Below, in pieces: positions 62,672 to 64,000 of a stretch of 64,000 nucleotides of DNA. Numbering within the stretch: the first letter of the stretch is position 1; every line of letters starts with the position of its first letter. The notes beneath the pieces are model-generated. The model saw nothing but the letters and a program-made list of their open reading frames with translations. It made no database searches and was not told the DNA's origin. The position numbers and the translations under genes were made by a program. The DNA is taken from the NCBI GenBank assembly GCA_945860915.1, contig CAMARR010000008.1, positions 86,616-150,615 of the forward strand. The letters run 5' to 3'. The stretch comes from Candidatus Kuenenia stuttgartensis (lineage in GTDB: Bacteria > Planctomycetota > GCA-002687715 > CAIWVZ01).

Positions 62672-63772
62672 ATGAAACTGATGAAAACGACGATACTCTC
62701 GGCTGCTCTTTTTGGATCCGTCATGGTCGCGCAAACGACGCCGGCCATTTCCTACTACAAGTTCAATGAAGCACCGGGATCTACGGTGGCGATCAACGAG
62801 GCATCGACGGGGGCAGCACCTGCGGTAGGCACCGTTGTCGGGAACATGAACTTCACTGCGCTTGGACACAACGGCAATGCACTCGAAGGATTCGGTGCCG
62901 TCGCCAACACTGCGTATGTCAATACCGGATACAACCTGAACATCCCCTCGGCAGCAACGCCATGGACTTTTGAACTTTGGCTCCTTCGCACGGGGTCACC
63001 GAGTCTCCAATATTTCGTCGGCCAGGGCTCGACAGGAGGCTTTCGGATCTACTGCGGCGGAACTCCGTCTGCTACGGCTACGATCGTGTTGTCTGGAACA
63101 GGCGTAACCACCACGACGATTCCCGGATCGACTCCGCCGGTTGGTGTGTGGGTGCACTTCGCGGTCGTCAACGACACCTCCACGAATCCACCGACGTTGC
63201 GGCCTTATCTGAACGGGATACCGGCTGCGACTTTCTCTAACACCGGTGTTGGCGCGATCACGGGGCCGCTCTACCTTGGCTCCAATGGCACCACGAGCAC
63301 GGGGCTCTTCGGCTATCTTGATGAGTTCCGCTACTGGAATGTGGCGCGCACCGCGGCAGACATTTCGGCGAACTACAGCATCGAGTTGTTCAACCAGAAC
63401 ATCCTGTCCGCGACGACCTCGGGATCCGGCGCTGGGGACCTCACCTTGTCGGTTAGCCTGATTTCGCCCGGAGCGGCCGAAGGATATCTTCTTTTGAGCA
63501 CGACCGCGACGGGCGCCCTTGGCGCAGGCCCGCTCCTCGGCATCGTTCCTGATGCATTGACATGGAGTGCCCTTGGCACGCCGATTGGTTTGGGCAATCC
63601 GCTTCACTTCCCGGTGATCCTTGGGTCGGGATTCTTCCCCGACGCGCCTTTTCAGGTTCCTGCCGGTGGCCTTTCGAGCTTGGCTGGGCAGACATGGGAT
63701 ACCGTCCTCGTGATGTTTGGAAACAACCTCACGTACCTCGGACGATCGTCGGTTCAGCGCCTCGTCTGGTAA
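62672..63772 (+). CDS. Secreted LamG-domain protein with shared end domain
   Basis: 366 residues. Signal peptide (MKLMKTTILSAALFGSVMVAQ), a LamG/concanavalin-like lectin domain (about 22-240: YYKFNEAPGS, WTFELWLLRTG, WVHFAVVND, LYLGSNG, GYLDEFRYWNVARTAADISANY) and the shared end domain (about 245-366; LLLSTTATGALGAGPLLGIV). Likely binds glycans at or outside the cell surface. GAGGTGA just upstream of ATG 62672 is a good ribosome binding site and decides the start. Confidence 0.85.
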   Translation: MKLMKTTILSAALFGSVMVAQTTPAISYYKFNEAPGSTVAINEASTGAAPAVGTVVGNMNFTALGHNGNALEGFGAVANTAYVNTGYNLNIPSAATPWTFELWLLRTGSPSLQYFVGQGSTGGFRIYCGGTPSATATIVLSGTGVTTTTIPGSTPPVGVWVHFAVVNDTSTNPPTLRPYLNGIPAATFSNTGVGAITGPLYLGSNGTTSTGLFGYLDEFRYWNVARTAADISANYSIELFNQNILSATTSGSGAGDLTLSVSLISPGAAEGYLLLSTTATGALGAGPLLGIVPDALTWSALGTPIGLGNPLHFPVILGSGFFPDAPFQVPAGGLSSLAGQTWDTVLVMFGNNLTYLGRSSVQRLVW

Positions 63773-63802
63773 TCTGCGCGAGGTCAGCTTCCCGAAATGG
63801 CA

Positions 63803-63829
63803 AACGCCACCGGTTGGTCCGGTGGCGTT
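63803..63829 (+). terminator. Strong hairpin after the LamG gene
   Basis: AACGCCACCGG (63803-63813) and CCGGTGGCGTT (63819-63829) form a perfect 11-base stem with loop TTGGT, 30 bases after the LamG stop and 24 bases beyond the end of the minus-strand tRNA gene. No T-run follows on the plus strand. It could stop transcripts from both sides. Confidence 0.65.
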
Positions 63830-63853
63830 CGCATTGCGCAAGGCACGTTTGAG

Positions 63854-63925
63854 CTCCCCAGGTAGGGCTCGAACCTACAACCAAGTGATTAACAGTCACC
63901 TACTCTACCATTGAGCTACTGGGGA
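63854..63925 (-). tRNA. tRNA-Asn (anticodon GUU)
   Basis: On the minus strand the sequence starts TCCCCAGTAGCTCAATGG and closes with the T-arm GGTTCGAGCC and acceptor CTGGGGA plus discriminator G. The 7-base acceptor stem is perfect, the D-loop and T-loop are standard, and the anticodon GTT lies at 63891-63893. No CCA is encoded. 72 bases. Confidence 0.93.
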
Positions 63926-64000
63926 AGAGTCTTCGTGACCTCATCGGCCACGAAAGGCCCGGAAGTGTAGGAGGGGACAGGGGGGGTATCAAGTCCCCGG

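Noticed and set aside
57521..63772. PEP-CTERM or LPXTG sorting signals on the secreted proteins
   Set aside because: The C-termini end in beta-strand-like sequence with no PEP motif, no closing membrane helix and no basic tail.

Overview
The window reads as chromosomal DNA of a GC-rich Gram-negative-type bacterium, most likely a member of the Planctomycetota. This is inferred from gene content, not from a marker gene: many large secreted proteins built from FG-GAP/VCBS repeats, Kelch repeats, ASPIC/UnbV, LamG, PQQ-type glucose dehydrogenase and di-heme peroxidase domains, several carrying the same unnamed beta-rich end domain, alongside an exosortase-style polysaccharide locus. Genes are closely packed, with many ATGA-type overlaps. 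There is one tRNA (Asn, GUU) at the right edge. No phage, insertion sequence, CRISPR array or rRNA was seen.

Region 1 (1-17903) is a surface polysaccharide locus. It holds dTDP-rhamnose genes (rmlA partial, rmlD, rmlB), a family-2 glycosyltransferase, a Wza-type export lipoprotein, a Wzz/GumC-type chain-length protein, an ExeA-like AAA ATPase, a CpsD-like protein with a ruined P-loop, a family-1 glycosyltransferase, an O-antigen-ligase-like protein, a GT39-type membrane glycosyltransferase, an initiating sugar transferase, a DUF3473-type polysaccharide deacetylase and, on the other strand, a very long TPR lipoprotein. This is the gene set that usually accompanies exosortase XrtA/EpsH, but neither an exosortase nor a PEP-CTERM protein is visible here.

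Region 2 (17964-25361) holds a BadF/GlcNAc-kinase-like ATPase, an overlapping helicase plus RNase H-like nuclease pair resembling MrfA/MrfB (YprA/YprB), then the most striking gene in the window: a secreted thioredoxin-fold protein in which an in-frame UGA replaces the first cysteine of the CGPC active site (UGPC), followed at once by a bacterial SECIS-like hairpin. I read it as a selenoprotein. It is followed by an M28 metallopeptidase and a seven-iron ferredoxin.

Region 3 (25395-44300) is mostly minus strand: an RbsABC-type sugar ABC transporter, a murein amidase, a VWA/HEAT protein, FG-GAP proteins, a VanX-like dipeptidase, a NamZ-type muramidase, a beta-propeller protein and an L-Ala-D/L-Glu-type epimerase, with a plus-strand sialate O-acetylesterase-like gene. 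The enzymes together suggest breakdown and salvage of peptidoglycan fragments.

Region 4 (44429-63772) holds a glucose/sorbosone dehydrogenase, a second TPR plus ASPIC/UnbV gene pair, a B12-binding radical SAM protein, a cysteine-desulfurase-like protein, an iron/polyamine-type ABC transporter with a fused permease, purE-purK, a di-heme peroxidase, a Kelch protein, a PaaZ-type aldehyde dehydrogenase without its hydratase half, and a LamG protein. A strong hairpin and the tRNA close the window.
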